From Ceratodon purpureus (lineage: Eukaryota > Streptophyta > Bryopsida > Pseudoditrichales > Ditrichaceae): a DNA stretch of 64,000 bases. The stretch spans positions 16,426,995 to 16,490,994 of the forward strand of contig CM026430.1 of NCBI GenBank assembly GCA_014871385.1, given 5' to 3'. Below are positions 41,901 through 56,900 of this stretch, piece by piece. Below the pieces are notes generated by a model that was given only the letters and a program-made list of their open reading frames with translations, searched no databases and had not been told where the DNA came from. Numbering within the stretch: the first letter of the stretch is position 1; each line of letters starts with the position of its first letter. The translations under genes were made by a program, and so were the position numbers.

Positions 41901-44900
41901 ATGAATACTAAATATAATTGTTTTTCTATCATTTCATCCGATGATTTGCCTCTATCCTTAAAAATCTACCAGCTATTTTCAAAATCCATCAGGTAGCCTT
42001 GTAACAAACCGCCGGCTCTTCCCGGACAGTGCACCGAAGTAGGGCCTCAGATGTGGTATGAAGGAAAGTTAACACAAAGTGTTGTCCACTAAGTTATGCA
42101 ATCTGACCTATTTTAGGCATTTTATGTTAAGAAAGGCTTTTTATTCTTTGTAGAAAGAAAACATTTGGAACATATTTCACGTTGTGAGATGCTAGTAAGA
42201 GCCAGTTTATAATATGGGGCCGGATTGAAGGCCGGCCCAAACTATTCAAATTTCAACCAATAGGATCCCTTGATTCTTTCAAATTAGGTCGAAAGCTTTA
42301 TACATGTCGGACCAAAACTCCAATTTATCCTACGTTGCATTCTACGTGGAACTATTTTGGCGCCTAAATGTTTGGACATGTTTGATGCAATTCACACAAG
42401 GTTTCCTTAAGCCCAAACTTTCAATTTGAAGCCAGATTTGAAGCTAAAAAAATGCTCACTCCGACCCACCTTCTACCAACCGTAACCTATGTGGAAAGTG
42501 GGCTTAAGAGTGGGTGTGCAAATTTAGGCACTAAAGAGATGATAACATAAATGAATTTATAAATATAGATTAGTCTAGTTCAATAAAACAATATGTTGTA
42601 AAATATTTAAGAATATTGTATTTAGGGAAAGGAAAATTTTCATTATCTAAAAGAAAATAGAAGATGGAAGTTTTTTTTTTTATATATAAATTTTTAAAAT
42701 GTGAAATATTTAAAATATACTTTTTTATACATTAAGATACATTATGTACATGAAACATGGAGGAGGTCTCTACAAACATAATATTGTTTTAATTTTATTT
42801 TTTTCAAACAACCCAAACATTATTTTAATGTATTTTGAATTTTCTCCCTTCCCTAGATAGACTAATTGCGTTCATTCTTGCCACACCAAAGGCCATATTT
42901 GGAGGCCTTAGGAATTTTAATTTAAAGATTATATAGTTGTATTTTTATGCAAATTGATGGACAAAAAATCTGAACGGTGTATGACAAAGGCCATTTCAAT
43001 CTAGTTTTGGAAGCATTATCAATAATCCGTGTAAAATGACCACACAGAGTAATGAAATTTATTACGTGTCTTCAAAAAATAAAAAATAAAAAAATGACCA
43101 CACACTGACCTTCTTGGCTCCAGAGGGACAAGGTACAAATACTAGAAACAAGAAAAACAAGGGGATTTGCATATTAGAAATGAAAGTTTAGTCAAATTCC
43201 AAAAAAATTTAAATGGAGATAAATTTATTTTGTGATAATTTTATGGATAATGAGAAGTGTGGGCTTGCCACCCCAGTCCGAAATTCTGCTGAAAATGCCG
43301 GTTTATTATTATGCCACTGAAGTTCATTTCACATATCAAGACGACACAACTGGTAGTCTTGTTTGGTCTACTTGAGAAATTAGCACATAACCACATATTG
43401 GAATGGGTGATGCATTGAAGAATGCAGCTGATTTAGCTCCGGTGTGGACAAACAAGAAGGCAAAGGACAGACAGTGGGCAGTGGGCACTCTTTGGAGGCT
43501 TGGCCTTACAAATGACTCCTATCCACCCAAAGTTGTCAGCATTACAGAGTGAATCACTTGCAGATTAATTGAATTGCACACCACTCCTGAGCCCAGACCA
43601 CCCCCACTGCCTAAAGTGCAGTTTTCATCAGCAAGTCACAACCTGATCTGTCCACATGGGCTTGGCAAATAGAAAAAAATCTATTCTTAGGGCTGTTTTT
43701 TTTTTTATTTATTATTATTTTTTTTTTTGAGTCAAATGGTGGAAATCCATTGTAATAAAAGAACTTACCTTAGGGGCTGGTTTACACTTGGAGCCGGATT
43801 GAGGGTCGGCCCAAACTCTTCAATTTTTATTTTTATTATTCTAAATTTTTATTTTCATTTTTTATTTTTGAGTCAAATGGTGGAAATCCATTGCAAATAA
43901 AAGAACTTACACCGCTGCTAAATCAAGACGAGCGAACTAGTCTGGCTAGAAAATTTAAGCAACTCTTCAAATTTTAACCATTAGGATTGTTTGATTCTTT
44001 CAAATCGGGCCTAAGGGTTTTATCACTAGTGAAAAGATGGTCTCGCGCGACCAACGAGTACACCACTAAATTGGTGTAAATTGTCAGTCCACCACCTCAT
44101 TGGTATACTCGTTGGTGGCCCCATACCATTTTTCCACTAGTGTATACTTGGGCCAAATGGAATTTCAATTTATTCCATGTGACATTCTTTGTAGCATTGT
44201 TTTGGCATCAAAATGTTTGAGCCTAATTGATGCAATTGCGACCTTGGCGGGAACTGAGCCCCTATTGGTAGCCGAATCAAGAAGCAATTCCAGCCAAGCC
44301 CACCTTCGGACCTGCCCAGACAACATGTAAGGTTGATGTACCCATTACCACCACATAACACTTGGCCAAACTGTAGACTTTCCTTGCACCACCATTTGTT
44401 AGAACCCATCACCACCATTCCACTGTAGCACCCATGAAACAAGCAAAGCAATGGCAAGCCAGGGTTTGGAATAAATTTGTAGAATTTGGAATAAATTGTG
44501 TGGTGGTTTAACATATTGACTGAAGTGGTTTCTAGTGAAACCTACAGGTGGGTTATAGGAAAACACTACTTTTCACTTTGAAAATTTGTATCTATTAATC
44601 TATGAGGACTTAAATTATGGAAAAATACGCGTTATGTAAAAAAACTATCTTCCGATCCAAGAAAATTACTCCCTAAAAATAGAACTGCCACAAATAAGCA
44701 AAAACCCTTATTTTGGTGGTTATGGGTGCTTCAACCTTAAAGTGGGCCTCAAACAACTTGCTTCCAAATAATATTACAACAACCATCTGCAATTAAAAAT
44801 GCTTGACAAAACCACCTGCTTCCACCTCACCCTCACACAGGCCAGATGTAGGACCTCCAACCCCACTGCCTGGAGCTTGCTAATATTACACCAAATGATC

Positions 44901-47900
44901 AAAATTTGAATACATGACTCGGAACTGCTACCAACCAAAACACTATTAATCTAATAAAACAATGTTCATTCATTCATAACACAGGAAGATGAATGAAACA
45001 TCGTTGTGTGGGGTGTAGTTTTGTGCAGAGTTATAGCCAATAAGAACCATCCATGTGGCACATTGGCAATTCACTTTCTAGGTAACTGTTGCACACTGGC
45101 AGCCCTTTTGCAAGCCCCTCAAACTGAGCAAGTAGCTTGAGAGGCAGTGTGGGATTTCATATTAGAAATCACCTTAGCAAGGGCTGTTGTTCTAGAGTTC
45201 AAACTTTGGAATTGACTAAGAATTTTAATTTTTTTAAAAGATTATAATAACTTACTTGGGAATCAGAGAGCATGGATTGCAAGGTCATGGAACTCATGGG
45301 TACCAAAGGCGGGCCTCTAGTCTTGAAACAAAGGACCTTCACAAGGCTTATGGAGTTCCGGTTTTTACCTTGGCACTTGTGTTTGAAGAGGGCCTTAACA
45401 ATGGCTTAGTTTAATGCTACAGAAAGTGACCATAGTACTAATGCACGACCAAAGCTCCTTGCCTAGTTTCTCCAAAAATGGTCTTTAACTAATTGAAAAA
45501 ATAAAAAATTGTTAGGATTGAAAAACAAAAAAAATATGATAAGAAATATTAGTGATATTTTGGCTATTGATAAGGTACTTGAAGGTGCTTTTAATAAAAG
45601 ATTTTGAAAAGATGAAAGGGAACAGATTCATTTTTGAGGATTGGACCTTGTTTTCTATTTTTATAAATAAATATTTGTCCTGCTACAACTACGTAGCTAC
45701 GGTTTTACAGTACTACAATGACTTTGTTACAATTTCGAAGTCAACTAACTTACTCACAAGGGGCTAGCTGGGGCCTTGTATATATTTGTGGAGTTCTAAA
45801 GTATGATCATGGTTGGTTGGGAACTCGGCCAAAACACTTCTTTTCCTAGAATCCATGCATCCAACTTGAGAGGCAGTCTTCTAAAGTCATACGCGCCCCA
45901 AGGAGTTGAGCTCCCAACACAGCACAAACAATTGGTGTACTTGTGACTAAAGATGCACTGCCAAGTGTGACATGGGGTTTCACGTTGCCAACTACCATCA
46001 AATAATGTATAGGCAAAGGAATATCGCAAGTCTAGTCCTTCAGCTGTGCTAACTTAGTGCACATGTAGTATGCATTCAGTGCTTTGTCATCAGCATGCAT
46101 ACCCCTTAGTTACATTGATGTTGGCACACCTACAACCAAGTTTACATAATGCAATGTAATATTTTATTATTGGCCAAAGAATCTTTCATATTTAAAGCCT
46201 TTAAGCAATTCATTACATTAAAAATAATATATCACCAAACTCAAGTTCAATATTCTATAAAATAAATAAATTTCCATAAGACCCATAATGGATTTGTGGT
46301 GAGTTTGAGCAGTTCCTATTACCTCAATAGTTTCTACTGGATTTTTTAGTTAAGGTAAATATTTGAAAAAACCTTTCAAACAAAACAATTCTCATCAAAA
46401 TTTGTTTAAAATATGTATATTGTAGAATGACAATATCATGTACTATTCATTTATTGTCCTTTGGACATGCATGATATTTGAAAAACAAACACTAAATTCA
46501 CGCCAACCCATATCAAAACGAACCAAAGTTCTTCTCCTTCATCGAGACGGTGTGCTCCAGTCTACACCTGGAGAGTGTCTGTCTTACACTTTGAATGTCT
46601 AGCCAGGCACAGAGATTCAGAAGGATGCATGGTGAACCACTTTGTGAAGCCAGCACAAGTAACTTGTGTTCTTTTAGATTCACTATGGTATATATTAATA
46701 AAAATAACGTCCTTAAAATATTGGTTCAAGTACATTTGAATCCATGTCTTGTGTATCTGTCTTGAAGTTGTGTATATTGCATTTGATGGTCCCCTGCCTT
46801 TGAATCAATGATTTCTTTGAATTCTCGCTTTGAAATGGTACAATAGTGTTATTTACAACATCATTCAATTTTTTTGGTTTGATCTCACCTTATTTTAAAC
46901 TTCATTCATGTTTAGATTTGGTGTAGATACTTCAAAGCTTTAATATTTGATGTTCTTGGATTAAAGGATACGTATGCAAGTATCTTGAGCCATCTTGAGC
47001 CATGCATGCATGACAAATTTACAAATAACTTAATAAAGTTATATTTAAAAGTATTTATGGATTTACATAGATTTTAAGAGATTGTGATGTTTGCAATGAA
47101 GTTGACCATTCTAGAATAATAGATATTGTCATGTGTTTATGAACCACAATCCAACTCACAATTTCTATGGTAGAATCTTTCATCTTTTAGAATGATTTTA
47201 TCAAACAAAAGACATCATGGAGATGTATTCCAATGCAAACAAAAGACACTACAAAGTTTTTCCTAAAAGTATATTGGAAGATTTGAAGTGTTTTTGAAAA
47301 ACATTGTCATGGTCTTCAAGATGATAAAATCTAACAACACTTTTTATCCATCTTAGATTGATAATTTTTTTTTGTTTTTTCAAAATATCATTTTCTAAAT
47401 AGATGACAAAACTTTAGTTCTTCATGGAATGATTTTTTTTTTCATTACAGACCATGTTTTTTAGGCTCCAACCCAATATTCCTTGGTGTAAATCCAATAA
47501 CTAGATACCAAGACTATCTACCAAAAAAATTCTTTATTTTTTTAGGCTCCAACACATAGTTCATAGGCGTAAACCAGCCCTCAGTTTGGGAACACATACT
47601 ATTGGATCATTTCCACTAAATGAATCACTCCCTATGGCACCCATTCGTGAAACCTATTTGGTAACAGCGTCCAAAAGGGAGAGCCCAACAAACTCCCTGT
47701 TCAAGCAAGTTTGCTGTTTTTACTTCTTCTGCAAACGATCCTCTTGAGTACGAGTACAATGGAATATGTATGCATACAAGATATTGTGTTCCTATGTGAA
47801 GTTTGAACACTCTTTCGATCCCACGTGGAATCTCTGTCATTTGTGTTTGAGTTTGACATGATGTCGGTACTAGACCAGCCATGCCCAGCATCATCAAACT

Positions 47901-50900
47901 CTAGCCACAAACTGTTCAGGTTCCTTTCACAGCGGCTTCTATGCAATAGGACTTGAGGCTATCATTTCAGATTGTACGACACATTAGAAAATTACACGTG
48001 AATAGGACTGGTGCGTGACTCCCAGTCCATGCGCTGGTATGGAAAGAAAAATAGCCCCTCCATTCAGCCCGCACTATAACGTAGTATCATAAGAGTAATC
48101 CCAAAAATAATCCTAAAAATAAAAATAAAACATAAAAATTAGAAAAATATTAAAACAAAAAAATGAAAACAGAACCAATTAGTTTTTGCAATATTTTGTT
48201 ATTTCTAAGCCACTGAACATCCATTTTACTATTTTTTTTGCTAAAATGAATAAATTGAAAAACTCAGTTTTGGAGAAGTGAACCTTATTTTTTCAAAATA
48301 AAATGAAATAAGGAATTGCAATCTCCATTTGAATCTGTAATCAAAATTTTGTGATGAGAGAAATACATGCATAAGTGGTCTTTTTTTTTTGGTGCTTTTT
48401 GATGTCAGTTTTGAATTGATGTTAGAGTAACTCGTTTTTTTTTTGCAATTGCAGCTTCTTTGATCCAGCACTGGCATTCAAATACCTAAATTTTACATCT
48501 TCGTTCTGAGCAAAAGTGCACAAGATATGGTTGAGAAATTGTGTACACGGGGAACCTAAGTTCCGTATTCTGCAAGAGATTGTACAAGAGAGAACCTTGA
48601 GTATCCACCAAGGTTGAGAAGTTGAAGCATATATCAAACTTCTGAAGAAGCCAAGATTTCTTCAAGGCACTTTGAATAGAGTAATAAGCTTCACAACACT
48701 TCCTTACGCTTTACCAATATGTAAACGTGCATTATGGTAAACACCATTATGGTAATGCACGCTTTATGCGTGGCTTTTTGTCTTATTGTTGGGTAGCTAG
48801 AAACCACTTTCATCTTACAATACAAGCACTATTTGCTTCTTCACAAAGTGACCTTGTTACAAATCACAAACAAGAACACTGGTCCTTTCAAGATGATTTC
48901 AAATAAATAAACTATTACTTGTGTCAAAATAATACCAATAATAACAATATTTATTTCAAAATACTGAAAGACAGCAAAATCTCAGAAATTTAAAGATGCA
49001 AGGTAGCAACCAGATCAATTTATTCCAATTTGTCATTCTCAGAAGCTGGATGACAACATGTGGTCAATAAGCAAACCAATTCTTGCAGTGTAGTATTGGT
49101 AACTACACTTACAAGGTATTGGAAAAACAAACATTTAATTCACATCTGTAATTAGAGTTTCTTCTTCTGTTAGGTACAAAACTACTTAATTATGATTATT
49201 TGCAAATATGAAAAGTGGGTTGACAATATGGTAGCTACCAATTTGATCTAAGTCACTATATCAATATTTTTTTTCTTGAAGAATTATTTCAAAAGTCTTC
49301 CCATATTTTATAGGGCTAAAATCTAAAGTTTCTTAGTGTTCTTAGAGCCAAAAGTGCCAATAGAGAACTTTTTCGTGATAGCAACTAATTAAATTCTAAA
49401 ATTAAACATCATGTAGAATTTATAAAGTTAGAATATACATGGAATTTGTAATAGTACGATCTTCTATCTACCTTGTATACAAAGGTGTATATCAAATTGG
49501 AACACAATCCTTTATATAAATTAGGAAATTATAAGGCTCAAAGTCACTATAAAGTTTCTTTTAACATTGCCCAATATCTTAAATCAATACAAAGTTTCAT
49601 AATTAACTCAAAGGATGGATTGTCCCAACTCTCACCAAATTGCTTAAAAATGGTGATAAGAACAATTGTAAGAAGCCAATAGGTTGGCATTAATTTCCAA
49701 AACATGGTTTAAGATCACACATTTATCAATTTCAATGGTAGGTGGTCACATAATGACAAGATGGTAATCATAAATTTATGCTTTTTCTACCATACATGTT
49801 TTATAATTGGCATTAGTATATCTACAGACTCCAGAAGATATGAACTAATGTATGGTTCAAACAATGTATTCAAAACATGTGTTTTCTTTCAAACTTACGT
49901 TCAAAGAGGCGATCTAAAATACAATCGACAAAAAGTTTGCAAAAAACCATATATATATAATCTGAACTTCAGCTCATAGATCCATAAAATTCTCCTAACT
50001 AGTTGACTGTTTGTTTAGTTTAGTTTAGTTTAGTTTTTGAAATAGATTATAAGATTCTTCGTTTCAACACCCTGCAACAGTCGTCGAGTTGCTTAAAGCT
50101 ACTTTCTTGCAGTTTCCATTAAGCCACAATAGGCAAGGTCATACAACCCAACTTGAATCGCATTTCAGAAATTCGCAGCATGAGATGCCACCTTAATCAT
50201 CCTATAGATGTGTCTACAACGGGTGTTGAATACACCTAATAAATATGCTACATTGAGCAGGATAAGGGAAATTGGAAACCTGGCACAGCTACAACTTTTC
50301 GGTGACGAATTTGATTTCGGGTGACTGTATTTCATTAACACTTTGAATGAGGCGAAGCTCAAGTTGTTTCGCTTTTGGCTCCGGTAGAGCCCCTGCCTCG
50401 CCGTAATCTGCAATTGTATTCTTCAGCACAGCCTGCAAACATTTTTTAGAAGGGTGGGGCAAGGACTTCAGTTCACAGAATTAAAACTGCTATTCCACAA
50501 AAATCCATTTGAATTGTTGTGACAGCGTCAAAACGAATCATGTAATCGTAAGCAGAGGAATATAACATCGGGCACAGAAGATGTCCTACTTGAAGGCTAT
50601 TCACAGCTAGCTCTGCTGCTTTATCCAGGTCGTCCGGAAATTTCTGCAAGAAACCAAGACCATTTCAATCTACTTCTGCTCATGAAACCTTGAGAATAAT
50701 TATAGCTAGTCTGATGATACAACCAAAAACATGTCTCATTAATCAGCAACCAGTTGAACAACAACTCAAGATTGACAGGAAGTAATACAACAGCATCAAA
50801 GCCCATCAACGTAGAAGATAACCAGAACTCACATGACTCCATCCCATTAGAAGAGCTGTCATTAGATCTCCAGTACCCTGTGCGTTTAAAGTTTATAACG

Positions 50901-53900
50901 ATAGAATTAGAAGTCTCGACTTAAAAGATGCATCATGTACAAAGGAACATGTTATGAGTTAATTAACAGGGAAGGACATCAGATGAAGCGGGGAAGAAAA
51001 ATCAGGTTGATATCAGTGGGTACAGAACTAGATGACAATGATCAGAAGCAAACCAATGCCTCCGCATCTTAACCAATGCATACTACTCTCGAACACAAGG
51101 TCATGTATGTGATACACGATGATAGCAAGACACAATCAGGGCGTAGGATGAATGTACCGTGAAGTATGAATGTAGCTTCGGTAAAACTATTCTGAACTGT
51201 TTTGGTGCCTCTCCCTGCATGTCATAAAGGTAATAAAAAGCTTGATCCTTTGACGAGGATGCGTCACATGACAAAAGTACAAGAGCCACATGCCAAAAGG
51301 ATCTGATCGGACCCAAAATGATATAGAGCATTTGAGACAAGACAAGTGCCCATAGAAATACAACCAGCCATCCAAGTAAATCCTTACTCACCTTGTCTCT
51401 GGTTATCAAAACGAGCTGGAAAAGCAAAATTTTACAAATGCAACTAGATACATCTAGAACTATCAAGAGATCCTTACGACATACTAAATCATCCCAAAAA
51501 ATCACGAGACTCACTTTGCTTTGTACGTGGCTGCCAATGACAGTCAGCATGTTGTTAATTGATAGACTTGTGATTACCACCTGCAGGCAAATCATTCAGA
51601 GTTCAGCGACAGAAGAGAATGGCCAGATCCAAGGTATTTCAATGTCAGCGAGGACGTCAATGGATATTTCTAAAAAGTCACAGACAGTAACAAGCAGTAG
51701 TAGAAATCGATGAAGGAAAGCCAATCTGTACCTTTGAAGGGCCTGCAACGTGCAGATCAACGCAGGCTTGTAATGCTTCTGCTTCTGTTTCAATTCTGCC
51801 AACTTTAACCTTCAGTTTCTCTTTTGCACATAAATAGTTTGAAGGCTGAAAAACAAATGTGGACGGCTCCTAAGCAGTTTGCAATCCATGGAATAAACAT
51901 ATTTCCAGTTGAAGGACTTATGCAACTCAAAAGCAAGTCAAATACGTGACCATCAAGAAAAACATAGTCTTCCTATTCAAAGTGAAACCAAGGTATAATA
52001 ACCTTACCGACGACCAGTTAGTTGTTCCGCTTCAAAATGATTTGGTGTAAGCATCGTTGACACTGGGACGACCTGCAACAGATTGGATATGTAGCACAAC
52101 TTTAATTTCCGTTGAAATCTATTAGTTAAATAGTGATGTATTCACAAGCACAATCTTAGCTTGAATCTCGTGGCTTAACGATTGAAACATCAAGGCAGAC
52201 ATCGCAGCGCTCAGAAAGCAAGAGACCTTTATGTTTTAAGAAACATCCATAGTTCTACCGGGGCGAGTGGGTCTTTTCATGCGCATCAGTTTCATACACA
52301 ACTCCGCATCCTAAGAAATAATTATAATTTTACATAATCTGAGGAATGAGATAAGGACAAAATTGTCAGTGCAAAGCCAAGAAGCAGCTTAAGAAGAGAA
52401 TACCTTCTCTCGATAAACAGGCACCAATTCTGGCGTCACATAAAACTTTCCATCGTCGCCCATCACAGGATCACAGACTGGAGAAAAGAGCAACTAATAA
52501 GAGATTTTATTGCAAGTACTCTTCTAATCCCATCCAAGATCTGCAGTACAAATGTATACATTACAACTCCGAATCTACTCTAGTTGTACGTAATGTACAC
52601 AACTGATAATGAAATCACAACATGGGACAGACACATTTACCGTAAATAAGGTTTGGATTGACGGATCGGAGCTTCTCCACCACACGGAGTACTGTTTCCA
52701 AAAACGAGACTGATCCTATATATCCTGCTTCAAGAAACAAGATCGATCAGAGTTGAAACTAAACGAAAAGTGCATTCAAATACCCCCAAAAAACAGGAGA
52801 ATTGCGTTTGTCAGGTTGATAAAATGGAAGCTGGCTGCAACTCTTCGGCCTGAAAATTTAGATATAGAGGAGAAACTGACCTGTCAAAAGGTGGGTGTAA
52901 TGCAGTAGGCCATTTGCTTCAAGGCCTTCGATGAGCGCCCACAACTGCTCCCCATCCAGCACCTGACCCTTGACTGTCTTATAACCTGCACTCGCCGTTC
53001 TCCCAAACCCTCTGTTCTTCCATCAGTCCCAACCCCACCATGATGGTTTTTCAATGTGCGTTCTCACTAGAGTTTGGTTCCTGTATTTGACTACTACGCA
53101 GCATTATGCTACAAACAAACTAGATGCAGCTTGAGGTGAACAGGTTCTTTCCAACCCTAAAATTTTGGGAAATAATTTTTTCTCTTCTGCATAACAGAGC
53201 ATAATCTTGTAGGCATCTGGAGAAAGAAACTTGCCTGTGTGGTTGGAGAATTGAACAGAGTTGACAGGATCCACATCGAACCCTAGAATTTGCAAAGGAA
53301 AGACTGCAGCCTTGTTTCCAACATAACCCTGTGCCCATGAGAAAACAAACCGTTACTCTGACAACTAGAATCTGCAGATTGTCAAACGTGAAACAACCAA
53401 CGTACAACATTCAGAGCTGAAAAATATAAAGCTCCTGCCTCTAGCTTCTGCTTTACAGAGTCAAGTGTCTCGCACAACAGTGCCAAAGAGATGGTCAAGA
53501 TGAGAAAGAAGAGATCCCCATGACATGATTCTTCTCAAGAGAATCGAGAGGCGAAATCCTCTGGATAACAATTGGAAGGAGATAAGCGGAGCTCGCATTG
53601 AGCTTACATGTACGGTGTGAGATTGGATGCTGAGCACTCGACCAGCCGAGGGCAAACCCACATCGGTCACCATCGGAGGCGCCATGCTGCTCCTTATTCG
53701 TGCCTTCGCGAACTCCTTGCACCGGAACTCCCTTCCAACACCCCACGCTCCCACTACCTGGTTAACCCTGCACACAGAAAACCACAACATCACTTCCAAT
53801 TCCACCCAATTCACATCACCCAACCCATCGCCTCAATCCAGAACCAGAAAGAGAAATCCCACACCGGAAGATAGCCAGAAATCGGTGGCTGTCTCATGTG

Positions 53901-56900
53901 CTACCTCGTTGTCTAAGATCCGGAGCTTAACCCTCGTCAGAACTAACCAATGGACTGAAATTCCAACCAAAAAGCAGACCTAATGATTCTGGGTCCGCTA
54001 TCCGAGCTGACGAGACTGATCACGCACATGACGCAGCAAAGCCACAAAGCAATCAATGCGTTCTCGCCACCCAGTGTAAAAGTTTACTCAACAGTCTTAC
54101 CTGCAATGTTGTTCCTGGAGAATGCCAAAATGCATAGCCAAACCTCTTCCAACACACAATTTCAAGCTACAAACTCTTCCTCAAGGACATGACATCAAAC
54201 AAAAGCCTGCCATCAAAAGATGAATGTCGTCATGTCCAACAAACGAATGTCTGGCAGCTCTGGAGAAGCCCCAAAAAACACAACTCCTTTCCCCAAAATT
54301 CCTCAAAATCGACTCACCTGATGGACGCAACCGCATGATTCATGTGGGTGTTGATGTGGTGAAGCCAGGTTTGAGGCGAGAATCACACTGCTCTGGAGGA
54401 CTCGGCTGGAGTTTTGTGTGAGGGGAGTAGACTATTATAAGATTAGTGGGACCGATTCACGGATGAGAGAGTGAAGGGACTGGAGCTCCTTCCGCTTTGC
54501 CTGAGTTTGTTCGTCATGTGTGCGTGATGAGGAGCCCACTGGCGTTGAAATCATGAAATGGGCTGCCGTGGCGGCGTGTTGCGCGTCGCCATGGATTTCC
54601 GGGCCATGGATATCCTCTCGTGCTGCTTCTGGAGCTCCGTTGCATGGTGGTACTGTAGCAGTTTTTTGGTGGGATATGATACTGGAATGTCGTTCCTCGA
54701 TGTAGTTTTTGTTTGAGCTTTAGGGTTATGTGTTCTGCTCTCTGCGGAAATGAGAATGTTGATGTTGTGAGGAGGTGATGTTGTGAGGATGTGATGCTGT
54801 TCATGTGCTGGTCATCTTGTTGTCTTGGCTTCTATTCGCAGAGCGTTGTTGATGTGTATTTGGGACTCTGTTTCTTGCGCTGATCTTCAGTGAGTCTCTT
54901 ACTGTTACTGTGGAGCTCATGTTGTGCAGATGTTCATTATGTGGTTTTGGTGTCTGTTTCAAAGCGAGATGGATAATTGGTCAATTCCGTGGCTTACGTA
55001 TGCTCTTGCTCAAATATCAGAATTAATCAGCAGTTTGAAACAATCATCGTAAATAGGAGTGCGCATCTCAATCAGTCCCAGGAGCACAAACACCCTGACA
55101 CTCGGTAGAAATGTGACGATTCGATTTGCGTAGAAGGTGATTCATAACAGTGGAATGTGACGATCCAAGATGGCCTCCCAAATTGGTCACACTCGTGATC
55201 TTTACACAAGAATGTATGGACAACAAATATGAAAAGGAATGCTCTCTTCTTACAATGGACATCGCTACTAAACAGAGCCGAGAGATGCTCATGATGTCAC
55301 AGCTCAACTTCTGGCATGCTACTGTACCTCGGAGCCTGCCCGACCATTAACTACAATTACAGATCTAGAAGCATGACCTAAAATTCAACTAACCTGCAAG
55401 AAACAGCCTGCAAGAGAATGCACTCACAGATGGGTTATCAAAACATATCAGGATGGCGAAGCACATCCTCCTTGTGATGCAACTGCTGCAAATCCTGCGG
55501 CTCCTCAGCGTACCCTGCTTTCGCGTTCAGCTGACCTGCTCCACCATATACAGGATCACTGAACACACTGGCATACACTTGATGTGCATACTCGGAGCTG
55601 ATGGGAGGCGGCGGTACACCATCAAAATCAGCCCTCTCTGGTTGTTGCAATCCACCGTAGATATACTTCCCAGCTCCCAATGGCCCCACCGAGGATCCTC
55701 TCCCTCTTCCCATTGAAGCTCCATAGTCTAGGTCATCCTCCATATGAGCGGGTCTCCCTGGTCTTGGATAGCCAGACTCCCCATCTCCATAGCCTCGCCC
55801 TCGTCCTGATGCACCTGCAAAATCCTGGTTCGGTGGAGGAGGGAAAGCTCCCCTACCGCCATATCCAGGCTCCGGAGCTCCTCTTCCACCATATCCAGGT
55901 TCTGGTGCTCCTCTGCCCCCATAGCCAGGTTCTGGAGCTCCTCTTCCACCGTATCCATGCTCTGGAGCTCCTCTACCTCCATAGCCAGGATCTCCAGCTC
56001 CTCTTCCACCATATCCAGGCTCTGGAGCACCTCTACCCCCATATCCAGGCTCAGGACCTCCTCTTCCACCGTATCCATGCTCTGGAGCTCTTCTGCCTCC
56101 ATATCCAGGTTCTGGTGCTCCTCTGCCTCCATAGCCAGGTTCTGGAGCTCCTCTGCCTCCATATCCAGGCTCTGGACCTCCTCTACCGCCATAGCCAGGC
56201 TCTGGAGCTCCTCTTCCACCATATCCAGGCTCCGGAGCTCCTCTGCCTTCTCGAGGCAAAATGCCAGAGTCTTGCTTAATGTAGGGTGGAGGAGGAGCTC
56301 CTCTTCCGAGGCTCCTGCTGTCTAACCCACTTTGGGAACCTCTTAGTTCATGGCCAGGGGAAGCACCATGTCTGTCCCTCTCCCGGTCCAGTTCTGGATC
56401 ATAGTGGCCAAATGGTAGCTCTCGTGGAGAGGTCGACATGGGGTACGCCTGACCGGATGGTTGAGCTCGAGGAGAGAGCGGAGCTCCTCGTGGAGAGAGT
56501 GGAGCGCGTGGAGAGAGTGGGGCGGGTCTGCTGCGAGGAGCTTGTCTCTGTCCATCCCGGTCTTGCTCCGGATCGTAAAATGCAAATGGCTTCTCTTCCT
56601 TGTATCTACTTCCCATGGTTCCTTCCTCTATCTGAATTTACAATGGCGTGGCTTCCTGAGCTCAACAAATGGTTGTCTGCACATAGAGGTAAACAAATCA
56701 ATTCAAGTGGAAGCTTTAGAGCCAAACAATTGTTATAATGCAACACATGAACATCTAAGTTGAACATGAAACCAATGATGTAATGAACATGTGTGGACAC
56801 AGGGTTAGCACATGATCACAAGTGAGAAGCAAACGAAATCCTCACATTAACACAAAAGTGAGCAACCGTTCTAGTTAATGACGCTGGATCAGGAAGTTGT